Positions 6,159 to 6,909 of a stretch of 6,909 nt of DNA are shown here, piece by piece (within the stretch, counting starts at the first letter, position 1; every line of letters begins with the position of its first letter). Below the pieces are notes generated by a model. The model saw only the letters and a list, made by a program, of their open reading frames with translations. It did no database searches and was not told the origin of the DNA. Position numbers and translations under genes: made by a program. Source of the stretch: Candidatus Limimorpha equi (GTDB taxonomy: Bacteria; Bacteroidota; Bacteroidia; Bacteroidales; F082); assembly GCA_018065885.1 (NCBI GenBank), contig JAGHSL010000331.1:1-6909 (forward strand), written 5' to 3'.

Positions 6159-6909
6159 TCAGAATTTCACTTTCATCGTGGCGACAAAGGCGTGCCGATT
6201 GAGTGTTTGGCAAACAGGTTCGATGTCATCATAGGCATAAAGCACATATTGCTGTTTTCCATGGCTGAATTCGTAGGCGAAATCGAAAAGCACGCCTTCG
6301 TTGAGTTGGATTCCTAAACCGCATGAGGCTTTTTTCACGCTATTATCCATTTCTCCAAAGCCGAAAGGACTGCCGTAATAGGCACAACCGCCTCTGAAAT
6401 ACACGTTTTTGTATTGCCATTCCGTGCCAAGCCGAAAATTGAGAGTGGTCTTGTAAATGTCTTTGATTTCCTGGTTGACAAAAGAATAGTCGAAATCCTT
6501 GCAGTCGAATTTCGCCCTGCGGTAATTTACTACATCGGCATCAATGGAAATGAGGCCGCGATGATTGATGATGAAAGCCATGCTACCGATGAATTTCTGA
6601 GGCGAAAAGAAATCATAATTGTATTCTGAAATCAGTGATGGCTTATAGTAGTAATTGCTATAGTAATCGTCGGGCGTGTAATAGGCTTCCGTGATGGTTT
6701 TCCACGATTCGTCGAAACTGAAAAGGGTAGGGGTGTGATAAGATGCTCCAATTCGCATCCATGTTGTCAGGTAATAGATGGCTCCCAATTTCAGGTTTAC
6801 GCCCCATGCGTTTGAAGTGATGTTTTCGGTGAAATCCAGCTCCTGAAAACTGGTTTCGGGTGAAGCTTCGGTAGTGTATTCAGTGTGTATTTTGGTTCCA
6901 GTGCGTTTG
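6159..6909 (-). CDS. OmpP1/FadL-family outer-membrane beta-barrel protein (5'-truncated by window edge)
   Basis: The minus-strand frame ends with TGA at 6161-6159 and stays open to the window edge, giving at least 249 residues. An apparent start at 6788 is only an internal TTG; about 40 codons upstream of it are still coding and include a W-G-V-N-L-K-L-G stretch. That stretch runs into GAIYYLTTWMRIGASYHTPT, the typical OmpP1/FadL block where strands alternate with 'hTPT'. The rest shows alternating hydrophobic and aromatic beta strands, with the fragment reading RLGTEWQYKNVYFRGG, YYGSPFGFG and FDFAYEF. It ends in VKF, a terminal aromatic as expected for assembly by the BAM machinery. Family members (about 450-550 residues) take up hydrophobic compounds across the outer membrane; in Bacteroidota they are often labelled hemin receptors or transporters. 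The substrate is unknown. It converges on the capsule operon across a shared terminator and need not be functionally linked. Confidence 0.8.
   Translation of the reverse strand, partial: KRTGTKIHTEYTTEASPETSFQELDFTENITSNAWGVNLKLGAIYYLTTWMRIGASYHTPTLFSFDESWKTITEAYYTPDDYYSNYYYKPSLISEYNYDFFSPQKFIGSMAFIINHRGLISIDADVVNYRRAKFDCKDFDYSFVNQEIKDIYKTTLNFRLGTEWQYKNVYFRGGCAYYGSPFGFGEMDNSVKKASCGLGIQLNEGVLFDFAYEFSHGKQQYVLYAYDDIEPVCQTLNRHAFVATMKVKF

Overview
The window looks like Bacteroidales (Bacteroidota) chromosome. The evidence is the protein families and their order (a short OPX/Wza-like lipoprotein, then a Wzc-like tyrosine kinase with a Gly-Tyr tail, then a PHP-type CpsB phosphatase), an exact match to the Bacteroidota promoter -7 element TAnnTTTG at 1841-1848, weak or absent Shine-Dalgarno sites, and an OmpP1/FadL barrel of the kind common in that phylum. 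The genus cannot be named from sequence alone.

Layout: (1) 1-1077, plus strand, the 3' part of an archaeal-type AAA/STAND ATPase whose start lies just before the window. (2) 1074-1814, plus, a NodB-like polysaccharide deacetylase-fold protein whose start overlaps the ATPase stop (ATGA), so the two are translationally coupled. (3) 1815-1884, a weak hairpin followed by a Bacteroidota-type promoter. (4) 1885-2685, 2720-5284 and 5290-6015, plus, a compact export and control cassette: OPX lipoprotein, polysaccharide co-polymerase/tyrosine autokinase, and cognate PHP phosphatase. (5) 6036-6071, a strong, symmetric terminator. (6) 6159-6909, minus, the 3' part of a convergent FadL-like outer-membrane barrel gene that runs off the window.

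How the genes work together: the kinase spans the inner membrane and is expected to control chain length and assembly of a capsule or exopolysaccharide. The OPX lipoprotein should form the periplasmic/outer-membrane exit path, and the phosphatase should strip phosphate from the kinase's tyrosine-rich tail to keep it cycling. No glycosyltransferase, flippase or polymerase gene lies inside the window, so the polymer cannot be inferred. The deacetylase-like gene may act on surface polysaccharide, but only its proximity suggests this.

The most unusual part is the kinase tail (residues 771-854): 16 perfect Gly-Tyr dipeptides, a short acidic linker, a run of 11 histidines, and a terminal aromatic/amphipathic helix. 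The Gly-Tyr tail has precedent in Bacteroidota kinases. The poly-His block beside it is the feature most worth following up. Otherwise this is a recognisable capsule-export locus, and I see no clearly new multi-gene system.
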